64,000 bases of DNA from Rhizobium rosettiformans (lineage in GTDB: Bacteria; Pseudomonadota; Alphaproteobacteria; Rhizobiales; Rhizobiaceae). Below are positions 17,436 through 24,908 of the stretch, one piece after another (position 1 is the first letter of the stretch; every line of letters starts with the position of its first letter). A model generated the notes under the pieces. That model made no database searches, was not told the DNA's origin, and saw only the letters and a list, made by a program, of their open reading frames with translations. The stretch is from positions 3,252,001 through 3,316,000 of the forward strand of contig NZ_CP032405.1 of NCBI RefSeq assembly GCF_016806065.1, read 5' to 3'. Position numbers and translations under genes: made by a program.

Positions 17436-17449
17436 TTGACCGAGGTCAA
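17436..17449 (-). promoter_or_regulatory. FixK/FNR-type box before the universal stress gene
   Basis: TTGACCGAGGTCAA matches the FixK/FnrN consensus TTGAY-N4-RTCAA in all fixed positions. Centred about 80 bases before the ATG at 17363, it could sit at -41 of a promoter with a start near 17401. It lies between this gene and the upstream cinA-like gene, which is on the same strand and ends at 17484. Confidence 0.65.
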
Positions 17450-17483
17450 GTCAGGAGGGGTTTGAGGCACAAAGGAAAGCGGC

Positions 17484-18269
17484 TCAGGCCACCTCGCCGG
17501 TGCCGAGATCGCGCGTGGCGGCCGCATCCTTCTCGTTTCGGATCGCATCGATCATCGCCTCGACATCGGCGGCGGCCGCATCGACGATCGCCTGGTCGCG
17601 TGCCCTGACGATAAGCTCGGTCGAGAAGCGCCGGCCATCGAAATGTGGATAGGAGCCGATCGAGGTTTCCGGATGCGCTTTCTGGATCGCGCCAAGCGCC
17701 GTGCCGATATCGCCTTCACCGAAGGGGCAGGCGATCGAGCGCGACAGCACCCGCTGGCCGGCCGGCAGTGTTTCGATCACATGCGCCATCATCGCCTGGA
17801 AGACCTGCGGCACGCCGGCCATCACATGCACATTGCCGATGATGAAGCCGGGGGCGGTCGAGACCGGGTTCGGAATATGGCGGCTGCCTTCCGGCATGCG
17901 CGCCATGCGCTGGCGGGCCTCGGTGAATTCCAGCCCGCGGCCAGCATACATGTCGCCGAGCAGCTTCATGGCGTCAGGGTCGTGCAGGCAGGGCGCGCCG
18001 AAAGCCTTGGATACGGCATCCGCCGTGATGTCGTCATGCGTCGGGCCGATGCCGCCCGAGGTGAAGACATAGGTGTATTTCGACCTGAGCGCATTCAGCG
18101 CCTCGACGATCGCATCCTCCTCGTCCGAGACGATGCGGACCTCTTTCAGATCGATGCCGGCAACCGTCAAAAGGTCGGCGAGATGGCCGATATTCTTGTC
18201 CTTGGTGCGGCCGGACAGGAGTTCGTCGCCGATGGCGAGCATGGCGGCGGTCTTGATCGTCGAGGTCAT
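17484..18269 (-). CDS. CinA/MoaB-fold molybdopterin-binding domain protein
   Basis: A 261-residue protein that contains the N-terminal domain of CinA but lacks the C-terminal deamidase domain. The MoCF-fold motif SGGIGPTHDD is at residues 71-80, after AIGDELLSGRTKDKN at 12-26; GVPQVF and a C-terminal ferredoxin-like part follow. In CinA the domain acts as an ADP-ribose pyrophosphatase or nucleotide hydrolase; this stand-alone form is common in rhizobia and its substrate is not established. The ATG at 18269 has AGGACT upstream. The universal stress gene follows on the same strand after 120 bases with its own control site. Confidence 0.85.
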   Translation of the reverse strand: MTSTIKTAAMLAIGDELLSGRTKDKNIGHLADLLTVAGIDLKEVRIVSDEEDAIVEALNALRSKYTYVFTSGGIGPTHDDITADAVSKAFGAPCLHDPDAMKLLGDMYAGRGLEFTEARQRMARMPEGSRHIPNPVSTAPGFIIGNVHVMAGVPQVFQAMMAHVIETLPAGQRVLSRSIACPFGEGDIGTALGAIQKAHPETSIGSYPHFDGRRFSTELIVRARDQAIVDAAAADVEAMIDAIRNEKDAAATRDLGTGEVA

Positions 18270-18459
18270 GGATGAAGTCCTATGGGAATGGGGCAGGCGG
18301 GGACCGAGAGGTTACCGTTTTATGTCCGTGAAGAGAAGTAAAGGCACTCATTGATTGAACACTGCGTTCCCGCAGCCGCGACTGGTTCCCGGCGTGGAAT
18401 GCGCTACATGTCGCACATCCACAGCGCGGCAGGGCCGCATGTTCAAAGGGAGATACGAC

Positions 18460-19056
18460 ATGGCCAAGGTACTGGTTCTCTATTATTCCGCTTACGGTCA
18501 CATCGAAACCATGGCCTATGCCGTTGCCGGAGGCGCAAAGTCGGCCGGCGCCGACGTCACCGTCAAGCGCGTTCCGGAACTGGTGCCGGAAGATGTCGCC
18601 AAGGCTTCCTATTACAAGATGGACCAGCAGGCCCCGATCGCCGACCCCTCCGAGCTTGACCAGTATGACGCCATCATCGTCGGTGCCGGCACCCGGTACG
18701 GCACGGTCGCCTCGCAGATGCGCAATTTCTGGGATCAGACCGGCGGCCTCTGGGCCCAGGGCAAGCTGACCGGCAAGCTCGGCTCGATGTTCACCTCGAC
18801 CGCGACCCAGCATGGCGGCCAGGAAACCACCATCATGGGCTTCATCCCGACCTTCCTGCATCACGGCATGGTCTATGCCGGCCTGCCCTACGCCTTCCAG
18901 GGCCAGATGGGTGTTAGCGAAGTCATGGGCAACTCGCCCTACGGCGCCTCCACGATCACGGCCGGCGACGGTTCGCGCCAGCCGTCCGAGATCGAGCTCG
19001 AAGGTGCGCGCTATCAGGGCGCCCATGTCGCCAAGCTGGCTGCCAAGCTCGCTTGA
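18460..19056 (+). CDS. wrbA: NAD(P)H:quinone oxidoreductase, WrbA type
   Basis: A 198-residue flavodoxin-fold enzyme that reduces quinones by two electrons with FMN, protecting against redox stress. It shows the FMN phosphate loop [12 protein letters not shown] near the start, the middle [24 protein letters not shown], and [13 protein letters not shown]. Length matches E. coli WrbA (198). The ATG at 18460 has AGGGAGA upstream; 35 in-frame upstream codons contain no ribosome site. A strong terminator follows, with a perfect palindrome TTGACGATCGTCAA just before it. Confidence 0.95.
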   Translation: MAKVLVLYYSAYGHIETMAYAVAGGAKSAGADVTVKRVPELVPEDVAKASYYKMDQQAPIADPSELDQYDAIIVGAGTRYGTVASQMRNFWDQTGGLWAQGKLTGKLGSMFTSTATQHGGQETTIMGFIPTFLHHGMVYAGLPYAFQGQMGVSEVMGNSPYGASTITAGDGSRQPSEIELEGARYQGAHVAKLAAKLA

Positions 19057-19065
19057 TAACTGGAA

Positions 19066-19079
19066 TTGACGATCGTCAA
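19066..19079 (+). promoter_or_regulatory. FNR/FixK-like palindrome between wrbA and the PilZ gene
   Basis: TTGACGATCGTCAA is a perfect 14-base palindrome fitting TTGAY-N4-RTCAA. It lies directly upstream of the wrbA terminator. If active at -41, transcription would begin near 19114, just past the terminator, and read the PilZ gene at 19222. It could equally be chance or part of the terminator. Confidence 0.35.
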
Positions 19080-19109
19080 AAGGCGGGGCGCAAGCTCCGC
19101 CTTTTTTCG
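19080..19109 (+). terminator. Terminator of wrbA
   Basis: A GC stem AGGCGGGGC paired to GCTCCGCCT with a GCAA-type loop is followed by six T. Confidence 0.9.
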
Positions 19110-19221
19110 TTTCTGCGACAGCTGTGCTGCCCGATCGTTAAAATGCGACCGGTCGATTGAAGCCTTTGTTGAGCGCTTCTGTGCATTCTTACGGTTGTAA
19201 GGCCTGAAAGGATGCATGCCC

Positions 19222-19485
19222 ATGGAACAGCCAGATCGTCGTCGTCAGCCCCGCCTTCGGGCGCTTAAAGCCGGCCGCGCCATTCTCCCCGGCGGCCATT
19301 CCACCTTCGACTGCATGATTCGCAATCTCTCGCCGCTCGGCGCCAAGGTGAGCTTCGAATCGACCGCCGACATTCCCCCTCAATTCCGCCTGCGCCTCGA
19401 GGACGGCACGACCCATGACTGCGCGGTCAAATGGCGCAGCCCCCGCGAGATCGGCGTCGAATTCCTGGATGCACTGGCAAGCTGA
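19222..19485 (+). CDS. PilZ domain protein (cyclic-di-GMP receptor)
   Basis: An 87-residue stand-alone PilZ domain. The c-di-GMP signature is present as R7-x3-R11 followed by NLSPLG at 35-40 (N for the usual D). The C-terminus with AVKWRSPREIGVEF closes the barrel. A first ATG lies at 19216, but AAAGGA is only three bases before it and sits at proper distance from the ATG at 19222, so the latter is preferred. The partner pathway is unknown. A tRNA-Leu gene follows, and the gene may share in control by the upstream FixK-like palindrome. Confidence 0.88.
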   Translation: MEQPDRRRQPRLRALKAGRAILPGGHSTFDCMIRNLSPLGAKVSFESTADIPPQFRLRLEDGTTHDCAVKWRSPREIGVEFLDALAS

Positions 19486-19568
19486 GTGATAGATGACACG
19501 GGGCGGGCCACAGCATTGGTCCGCCACCCTTGACGCGTCCGCCGATCTGATCGAAACAGGGCCCGCAT

Positions 19569-19654
19569 GCGGACGTGGCGAAACTGGTAGACGCAAGAGA
19601 CTTAAAATCTCTCGGCCTTAGGTCATGCGGGTTCGATCCCCGCCGTCCGCACCA
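19569..19654 (+). tRNA. tRNA-Leu (anticodon TAA)
   Basis: An 86-base class II tRNA. The acceptor stem is GCGGACG with CGTCCGC, the anticodon loop reads CTTAAAA with TAA in the middle, and a long variable arm (CGGCCTTAGGTCATG) follows. The T-arm is GGTTCGATCCC and CCA is encoded at 19652-19654. I see no integrase or attachment repeat beside it. Confidence 0.97.
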
Positions 19655-19852
19655 ATATTGCTATTTCTTATTTGACTGTTAGCGCTGACCCGTTCCCTTC
19701 GGGGCAGGTCTTTGATGTCGTACATCTCTTTGCATTCAATGCGCCAAATTTGTGCAGATCCATTTTTGACGAAAGTTTGAGCATTTTCCGCTTTGCGGGT
19801 TCCGCGTTTCCTGCTTTGATGCGCCCATCAAAAACAAGGGGAGCTCAAATCC

Positions 19853-20887
19853 ATGATCACAAGACGTCTCTTTTCGGCCTCGGTTGTTGCGGCGGGTCTG
19901 CTTGCCGGCGTGACGCTGCCGGTCGGTCAGGCGCATGCCGAGACGGCCATCAAGTTCACGCTCGACTGGAAGTTCGAGGGCCCAGCCGCCGGCTTCCTGC
20001 TGGCGCAGGACAAGGGATATTTCGCAGCGGAAGGCCTCAATGTGACGATCGATTCGGGCAATGGCTCGGTCGAGGCGATCCCGCGCGTGGCAACCGGCGC
20101 CTATCAGATGGGCTTCGGCGACATCAACTCGGTGATCAAGTTCCTGGATGAGGATCCGTCCCAGAAGGTCAAGGCCGTGATGATGGTCTATGACAAGCCG
20201 GTCTTCTCGGTCGTCGGCCGCAAGTCGCTCGGCGTGACCGAAGATCCGAAGTCGCTGGAAGGCAAGAAGCTCGGCGCTCCGCCGCCGGATGGCGCGTTTG
20301 CGCAGTGGCCGGCCTTCAAGCAGGCCGCCGGAATTGACGACAGCGGCATCACCATCGAATCGATTGGCTTTCCCGTTCGCGAGCCGATGCTCGCCAAGGG
20401 CGATGTCGATGCCGTCTTCGGCTTTGCCTTCTCGGTCATCCTGAACCTCAAGGCGCAAGGCATTCCGGCCGACGACATCGCGACCATTCTGATGGCCGAT
20501 AACGGTCTGAACCTCTATGGCAACAGCGTGCTGGTGAACTCCGACTTCGCCGCTGAAAATCCCGAGGCTGTGAAAGGCTTCCTGAAGGCGCTTGCCAAGG
20601 GCTTTGCCGATGCCGTTGCCAATCCGGAAGAGGGTGCTGCCGCTGTCTTGAAGCGAAACGAGACGCTGAATGTCGATATCGAGAAGGAACGTCTGGAAAT
20701 GGCCAATGCCATGAACATCAAGACGCCCTATGTTGTCGAAAACGGCATGGGCAGCGTCGACATGGCACGCCTTTCCGCCTCGATCGAGACGCTCAAGGTC
20801 TCCATGGGCCTGAAGGGCAATGTCACGGCCGAGCAGGTCTTCGACGGAAGCTTCCTGCCGGCCAAGGAAGAGCGGATGTTGCCTTGA
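19853..20887 (+). CDS. ABC transporter substrate-binding protein, NMT1/SsuA type
   Basis: A 344-residue periplasmic binding protein with a signal peptide starting MITRRLFSASVVAAG (possibly Tat-like, RR at 4-5), cleaved after AHA near residue 29. The mature part starts FTLDWKFEGPAAGFLLAQDKGYF and continues with ATGAYQMGFGDINSVIKF, as in the NMT1/THI5 and sulfonate/taurine/nitrate group. The ligand cannot be told; thiamine precursor, riboflavin-type, sulfonate or nitrate ligands are all known in this family. GGGGAG lies upstream of the start. ATPase and permease genes follow after a palindromic repeat. No thiamine riboswitch is visible upstream. Confidence 0.9.
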   Translation: MITRRLFSASVVAAGLLAGVTLPVGQAHAETAIKFTLDWKFEGPAAGFLLAQDKGYFAAEGLNVTIDSGNGSVEAIPRVATGAYQMGFGDINSVIKFLDEDPSQKVKAVMMVYDKPVFSVVGRKSLGVTEDPKSLEGKKLGAPPPDGAFAQWPAFKQAAGIDDSGITIESIGFPVREPMLAKGDVDAVFGFAFSVILNLKAQGIPADDIATILMADNGLNLYGNSVLVNSDFAAENPEAVKGFLKALAKGFADAVANPEEGAAAVLKRNETLNVDIEKERLEMANAMNIKTPYVVENGMGSVDMARLSASIETLKVSMGLKGNVTAEQVFDGSFLPAKEERMLP

Positions 20888-20893
20888 TGGTCT

Positions 20894-21005
20894 GACCCTC
20901 CTCTTGAGGGGGAGGGTCGAACCGCAGGTTCGAGGTGGGGTGACCTTTGCGAGATCACCCCACCCCTGCTTCGCAGCGACCTCACCCTCAAGGGGAGGTT
21001 GGGTA
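20894..21005. repeat. Mosaic palindromic repeat between ABC transporter genes
   Basis: A series of inverted repeats: arms 20894-20903 with 20909-20918, 20917-20923 with 20927-20933 (TCGAACC/GGTTCGA), and 20934-20943 with 20955-20964 (GGTGGGGTGA/TCACCCCACC). An outer pair joins the left end to 20985-21005. The GAGGTGGGGTG string also occurs in the mosaic near 3841-3850. It lies inside the transporter operon, so it may affect the ratio of binding protein to membrane parts. Confidence 0.7.
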
Positions 21006-21028
21006 ATGCAACATTGACCGGAGCCCCG

Positions 21029-21817
21029 ATGTCCCACCTCGTTTCCATCGACAATGTCGACATGCGCTATGGCGGCGCCGACGGAACGCTTGCCGTAGCC
21101 GGCCTCACCATGCGCGTCGACAAGGGCGAATTCTCCGCCGTGGTCGGTCCGTCCGGCTGTGGCAAGTCGACCCTGATGAAGCTCGTGACCGGGCTGCATA
21201 TCCCGCAATCCGGCGTCGTCATCGTCGCCGGCCAGCAGGTGACCAAGCCGGTCTCGATCGTCGGCATGGCTTTCCAGAACCCGACCATGCTGCCCTGGCG
21301 CACGACACTCGAAAACATCCTTCTGCCGCTTGAGATCGTCGAGCGGCATCGCCATCGCCTTCGAGCCAACAAGAAGGAATATGTCGAGAAGGCCGAGAAC
21401 CTCCTGGAGATCGTCGGCTTGAAGGGCGTCGGCTCGAAATTCCCCTGGCAGCTCTCCGGCGGCATGCAGCAGCGCGCCAATCTCTGCCGGGCGCTGATCC
21501 ACGAGCCGGAACTGCTGATGCTCGACGAGCCCTTCGGTGCGCTCGACGCCTTCACCCGCGAGGAGCTCTGGTGCGTCATCCGCGATCTGCATGCGGCCCA
21601 AGGCGTGACCATCGTGCTCGTCACCCATGACTTGCGCGAGGCGGTCTTCCTTGCGGATCGGATCTTCGTGATGAGTGCCAGACCCGGAAAGGTGGTCAAG
21701 GAACACACGGTGCCCTTCGCGCGGCCAAGGGATCTGGAACTGATGTACCAGACCGAGTTCAACGACATGGTGCATGTGCTGCACGGCGAGATCGCAAAGG
21801 CGAGGGTGGCGGCATGA
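21029..21817 (+). CDS. ABC transporter ATP-binding protein, SsuB/TauB type
   Basis: A 262-residue importer ATPase. Walker A GPSGCGKST is at 40-48, the Q-loop glutamine at 83, the signature LSGGMQQR at 142-149 and Walker B LLMLDEP at 162-168, followed by the D-loop GALD and the switch histidine in VTHDLREA. All catalytic residues are intact. The segment FQNPTMLPWRTTLENI is typical of nitrate/sulfonate/taurine importers. The ATG at 21029 has GGAG upstream; ten in-frame upstream codons overlap the repeat. The stop overlaps the permease start by four bases. Confidence 0.93.
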   Translation: MSHLVSIDNVDMRYGGADGTLAVAGLTMRVDKGEFSAVVGPSGCGKSTLMKLVTGLHIPQSGVVIVAGQQVTKPVSIVGMAFQNPTMLPWRTTLENILLPLEIVERHRHRLRANKKEYVEKAENLLEIVGLKGVGSKFPWQLSGGMQQRANLCRALIHEPELLMLDEPFGALDAFTREELWCVIRDLHAAQGVTIVLVTHDLREAVFLADRIFVMSARPGKVVKEHTVPFARPRDLELMYQTEFNDMVHVLHGEIAKARVAA

Positions 21818-22632
21818 CGATGACGATCGAGACAGCGCCGACCCGCCCGGTGGTAAAGCCGCTGATGCAGCGTATCAACTGGGTGCGGGCGGCACCCTTC
21901 CTCTACACGCTGGCGCTCTTTGCCATCTGGGAACTGACGGTCATCGTACTCGACATGCCGCCGACCATCCTGCCGGCACCATCACGCGTGTTCGAGGCGG
22001 TGGTGCAATACTGGTCGCCGATCTGGAAGAACTCGCTGCAGACCCTCTACACGACGACGCTCGGCTTCATGATCGCCGTTGTCGCCGGACTGGGGCTCGG
22101 TCTCTTCATCGGCTGGTCGAAGTCCATCTATGCCGGGCTCTACCCCTTGATGATCGGCTTCAATGCGATCCCCAAGGTGGCGCTCGTGCCGATCCTCGTC
22201 ATCTGGTTCGGCATCGGCACCGTGCCGGCAGTGCTGACCGCCTTCCTGATCTCCTTCTTCCCGATCGTCGTCAATGTGGCGACGGGGCTTGCCACCATCG
22301 AACCGGAGACGGAAGACGTGCTGCGGGCGCTGGGCGCCAAGAAGCTCGACATCATGCTGAAGGTCGGCATTCCCCGGTCGATGCCCTATTTCTTCGGTTC
22401 GCTGAAGATTGCGATCACGCTCGCCTTCGTCGGCTCTGTTGTCTCGGAGACGGTGGCCTCGAATTACGGCCTCGGCAACATGATGAGCTCGGCCCAGAGC
22501 CAGTTCAACGTGCCCCTGGTTTTTGCCGGGCTTCTGGCGCTCGCGGTCGAAGGCATCGCCATGTATGCGCTAATGGCCTGGCTCGAAAAGCGCATGACCG
22601 GCTGGGCGCACCGCTCGACCATGGCGAATTGA
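21814..22632 (+). CDS. ABC transporter permease, SsuC/TauC type
   Basis: A 272-residue inner-membrane permease with about six helices. The EAA loop that contacts the ATPase reads EDVLRALGAKKLDIMLKVGIP near residues 169-188. FNAIPKVALVPILVIWFGIG precedes it, as in the SsuC/TauC/ThiX group. ATGA overlap with the ATPase gene shows translational coupling. Together with the genes at 19853 and 21029 it forms a complete importer. A symmetric hairpin follows at 22643-22665. Confidence 0.92.
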   Translation: MTMTIETAPTRPVVKPLMQRINWVRAAPFLYTLALFAIWELTVIVLDMPPTILPAPSRVFEAVVQYWSPIWKNSLQTLYTTTLGFMIAVVAGLGLGLFIGWSKSIYAGLYPLMIGFNAIPKVALVPILVIWFGIGTVPAVLTAFLISFFPIVVNVATGLATIEPETEDVLRALGAKKLDIMLKVGIPRSMPYFFGSLKIAITLAFVGSVVSETVASNYGLGNMMSSAQSQFNVPLVFAGLLALAVEGIAMYALMAWLEKRMTGWAHRSTMAN

Positions 22633-22642
22633 TCCGACACAC

Positions 22643-22665
22643 TGAACGCCCGATATGGGCGTTCA
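22643..22665. terminator. Hairpin terminator between the permease and a convergent gene
   Basis: A perfect 9-bp stem, TGAACGCCC with GGGCGTTCA, and a GATAT loop. It is followed on the plus strand by a weak T-rich tail (CTCTTGTCTTT). It sits at the 3' ends of two convergent genes and overlaps the stop of the second. Confidence 0.6.
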
Positions 22666-23262
22666 GCTCTTGTCTTTCAGCGTGAAGGCCAGTTCGAAAG
22701 GCGTCGAGCGCTCCGCGATCACGTCGTTCACGGTATAGCGCAGCACATAGCTGCCGGGTTTGGCGCCATCCACGTCGAGCGTCAGATGGGTGTAGATCTC
22801 GATCGCATCCGAATGGCCGGTGAAGGTGAAGTTGCCGAATTCCTTTTGCAGCGCGAGCGTCTTGCCTTCGTCGTCGGTCAGTTCGAGATCGACGGTGAAA
22901 TGCGATTGGCGCTGGTTGTTGGGCGCTGGCTGCCATTTGAGCCCGGCCACCTCGACATAGGTGATGAGTTTCTCTCCGGTAGCGAAGACCGGCTCCGCTT
23001 TTGCGGTATAGGCCCTGTAGGCCTTCGGGACTTCCGTGATGAAGACGGCGCGTGGGACCGTGAGCGGCAAGCTCTGGCTGAAAGCTGCAAGCCCCGAACG
23101 CATCGCCTCGAAGGCACCCTTTGCATCGTTTTGTGCCGCAAGCTTCTCCGCCTCGATCGCGGCATCAAGAAGCGGGCCGGCCGTGACCGGCGCCGCAGAA
23201 AGAAGTGCGCCGACAATGGTGACGGCAAGGCCGCGGGCAGGGGCTTGGTATTTCAGAAACAC
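22663..23262 (-). CDS. Secreted protein of unknown function
   Basis: A 199-residue protein with a signal peptide (about 28 residues, VTIVGALLSAAPVTAG) and an Ala-rich helical stretch followed by a beta-rich domain (TGEKLITYVEVAGLKWQP, DGAKPGSYVLRYTVNDV). I do not recognise a named family; the C-terminal half looks like a beta-sandwich of the sort found in periplasmic assembly proteins. The frame extends to an ATG at 23319, but a GTG at 23262 with GGAG at proper distance gives a normal signal peptide and is preferred. It lies between the ABC importer and trkH, the latter on the same strand upstream. Confidence 0.7.
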   Translation of the reverse strand: MFLKYQAPARGLAVTIVGALLSAAPVTAGPLLDAAIEAEKLAAQNDAKGAFEAMRSGLAAFSQSLPLTVPRAVFITEVPKAYRAYTAKAEPVFATGEKLITYVEVAGLKWQPAPNNQRQSHFTVDLELTDDEGKTLALQKEFGNFTFTGHSDAIEIYTHLTLDVDGAKPGSYVLRYTVNDVIAERSTPFELAFTLKDKS

Positions 23263-23357
23263 GTGATTCTCCGGCTTTGATTCAGCCGGAGTGTGGGAAG
23301 AACCAAGCCCGGGCGTCAAGCGCGGAGCGGTTCTCTGCGATCACGTTGGCCTGATGC

Positions 23358-24812
23358 TCACGAGCGCCAGAAAATAGGCACCAGCAGCACCATGACGGTC
23401 AGCACTTCGAGACGGCCGAGCAGCATGGCGAGCGACAGGATGTAGAGTTCCGGATCGTGCATCGTGGCGAAGTTGCCGGCCGGGCCGATCAGCGACCCGA
23501 TGCCGGGGCCGACATTCGAGAGCGCCGTGATCACGGCGGACGAGGCGGTGGTGAAATCGTAGCCGGCCAGCGCCATGGCAAGGCTGCCCATCACCCAGAT
23601 GAAGATATAGGCGCTGAAGAACAGGAACACGGCGCGCTGCGTATCGGCATCGACGATCTGGTTGCCGTAGCGGACGGAATAGACGGCATTCGGGTAGATG
23701 AGCCGCTTCAGGCCAGTGACGATGATGTTGAAAATGATGACGAAACGGTAGGCCTTGATGCCGCCGGCCGTCGAGCCGGAGCAGCCGCCCATGAAGGTGG
23801 CAAAGAAGGCGGCTGCGACCGCAAACGGCCCCCACATCGTGTAGTCCTCACTGGCATAGCCTGTCGTCGACAGGATCGATGCGAAATTGAAGAGGGAATG
23901 CGAGAGTGCCAGCGGCAGGTCCACGCCATTGCGCAGATGGTTGTAGAGCGCGGCAGAGATGGCAAAGGCTGTGAGATAGCCGAGAAAGACCAGAATCTGC
24001 GGATCGCGCAGGGCGTCGAGGCGCCCTTTGATAAAGAAGACGATCAGGATCGAGAAGGGCAGGCTACAGACCGTCATGAAGAAGGTTGCGATCCCGCGAA
24101 GCGCATAGCTGTCGAAATAACCGAAGGAGGCGTCATGGGTGGAGAAGCCACCGGTGGCGATCGTTGTCAGCGCATGGTTGAGCGCATCGAAATGGCTCAT
24201 GCCGAAGACATCATAGGCGATCATGCAGATCAGGGTGATCGCGACATAGATGGCGACGAAGGCACTGGTAAAGGTCGCAATGCGTGCGAACGGCTTGTCT
24301 GCGATGTCGGAGGATTCCATCTTGAAGAAGGAAACCCCGCCCACTCTGAGGAATGGCAGCACGAACAGGCCGAGCGCCACAATCCCGATCCCGCCCAGCC
24401 ATTGCAGCAGCGAGCGCCAGACGAGGAGGCCGGGCGCCATGTCGTCCAGTCCGGAAAGAACGGTCGAGCCTGTCGTCGTGATCGCCGAAACCGATTCGAA
24501 CAGGGCTTGAGCAAAGGTGAGGTCGAGCTGAGAGAAATAGATCGGGATCGCACCGACCAGCGAAAAGGTGGCCCAGAGCACGTTGACGAGGAGAAAGCCC
24601 ATGCGCTTGGAGAAGGCTGGCGGCGGCCCGCGCGTTGCCATGGCTGCCGTGACCGACAGACCGCCAACCATGGCTGCAGACACCGTAAAGACAGACCAGT
24701 GGGGATCGCCATAATAGAGGTCCACCATGGCCGGGATCAGCATGGCCGTCGACAGATAGAGCCCGCACAGGGCTGCGATATAGACGACGGAGCGGAGCAG
24801 ATTGGTATTCAA
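23358..24812 (-). CDS. trkH: Potassium uptake protein TrkH
   Basis: A 484-residue K+ channel subunit. Four P-loop filter segments are visible: ITTTGSTV, TTIATGGFS, LSTTGYASE and LSNVGPGIG, each after a pore helix in a two-helix repeat. It works with the cytoplasmic TrkA, not in this window. The frame extends 26 codons upstream, but a TTG at 24812 with GGAAG seven bases before it gives the usual family start (NTNLLRSVVYIAALCG), so I choose that; the rare start codon lowers certainty of the exact N-terminus. ilvA is divergent. Confidence 0.93.
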   Translation of the reverse strand: MNTNLLRSVVYIAALCGLYLSTAMLIPAMVDLYYGDPHWSVFTVSAAMVGGLSVTAAMATRGPPPAFSKRMGFLLVNVLWATFSLVGAIPIYFSQLDLTFAQALFESVSAITTTGSTVLSGLDDMAPGLLVWRSLLQWLGGIGIVALGLFVLPFLRVGGVSFFKMESSDIADKPFARIATFTSAFVAIYVAITLICMIAYDVFGMSHFDALNHALTTIATGGFSTHDASFGYFDSYALRGIATFFMTVCSLPFSILIVFFIKGRLDALRDPQILVFLGYLTAFAISAALYNHLRNGVDLPLALSHSLFNFASILSTTGYASEDYTMWGPFAVAAAFFATFMGGCSGSTAGGIKAYRFVIIFNIIVTGLKRLIYPNAVYSVRYGNQIVDADTQRAVFLFFSAYIFIWVMGSLAMALAGYDFTTASSAVITALSNVGPGIGSLIGPAGNFATMHDPELYILSLAMLLGRLEVLTVMVLLVPIFWRS

Positions 24813-24908
24813 GGAATGACTTCCGTCTGTTGCAACGCAAAGAGGCTTTGTCTCTGCCCGATGTCTATGCCATAGCGGGGCTCTGTCCAAAATTCAACGG
24901 AGGCTGAC

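Noticed and set aside
19569..19654. tRNA genes (Leu, Asn, Cys) as integration sites
   Set aside because: No integrase and no direct repeat of a tRNA end was found near any of the three.
19655..19852. A thiamine (TPP) riboswitch before the NMT1-type binding protein
   Set aside because: No CTGAGA-type core or matching stems; therefore the importer is not named as a thiamine-precursor system.
19736..21784. A 682-codon minus-strand frame opposite the ABC importer
   Set aside because: Antisense of the binding-protein and ATPase genes and runs through the mosaic repeat.
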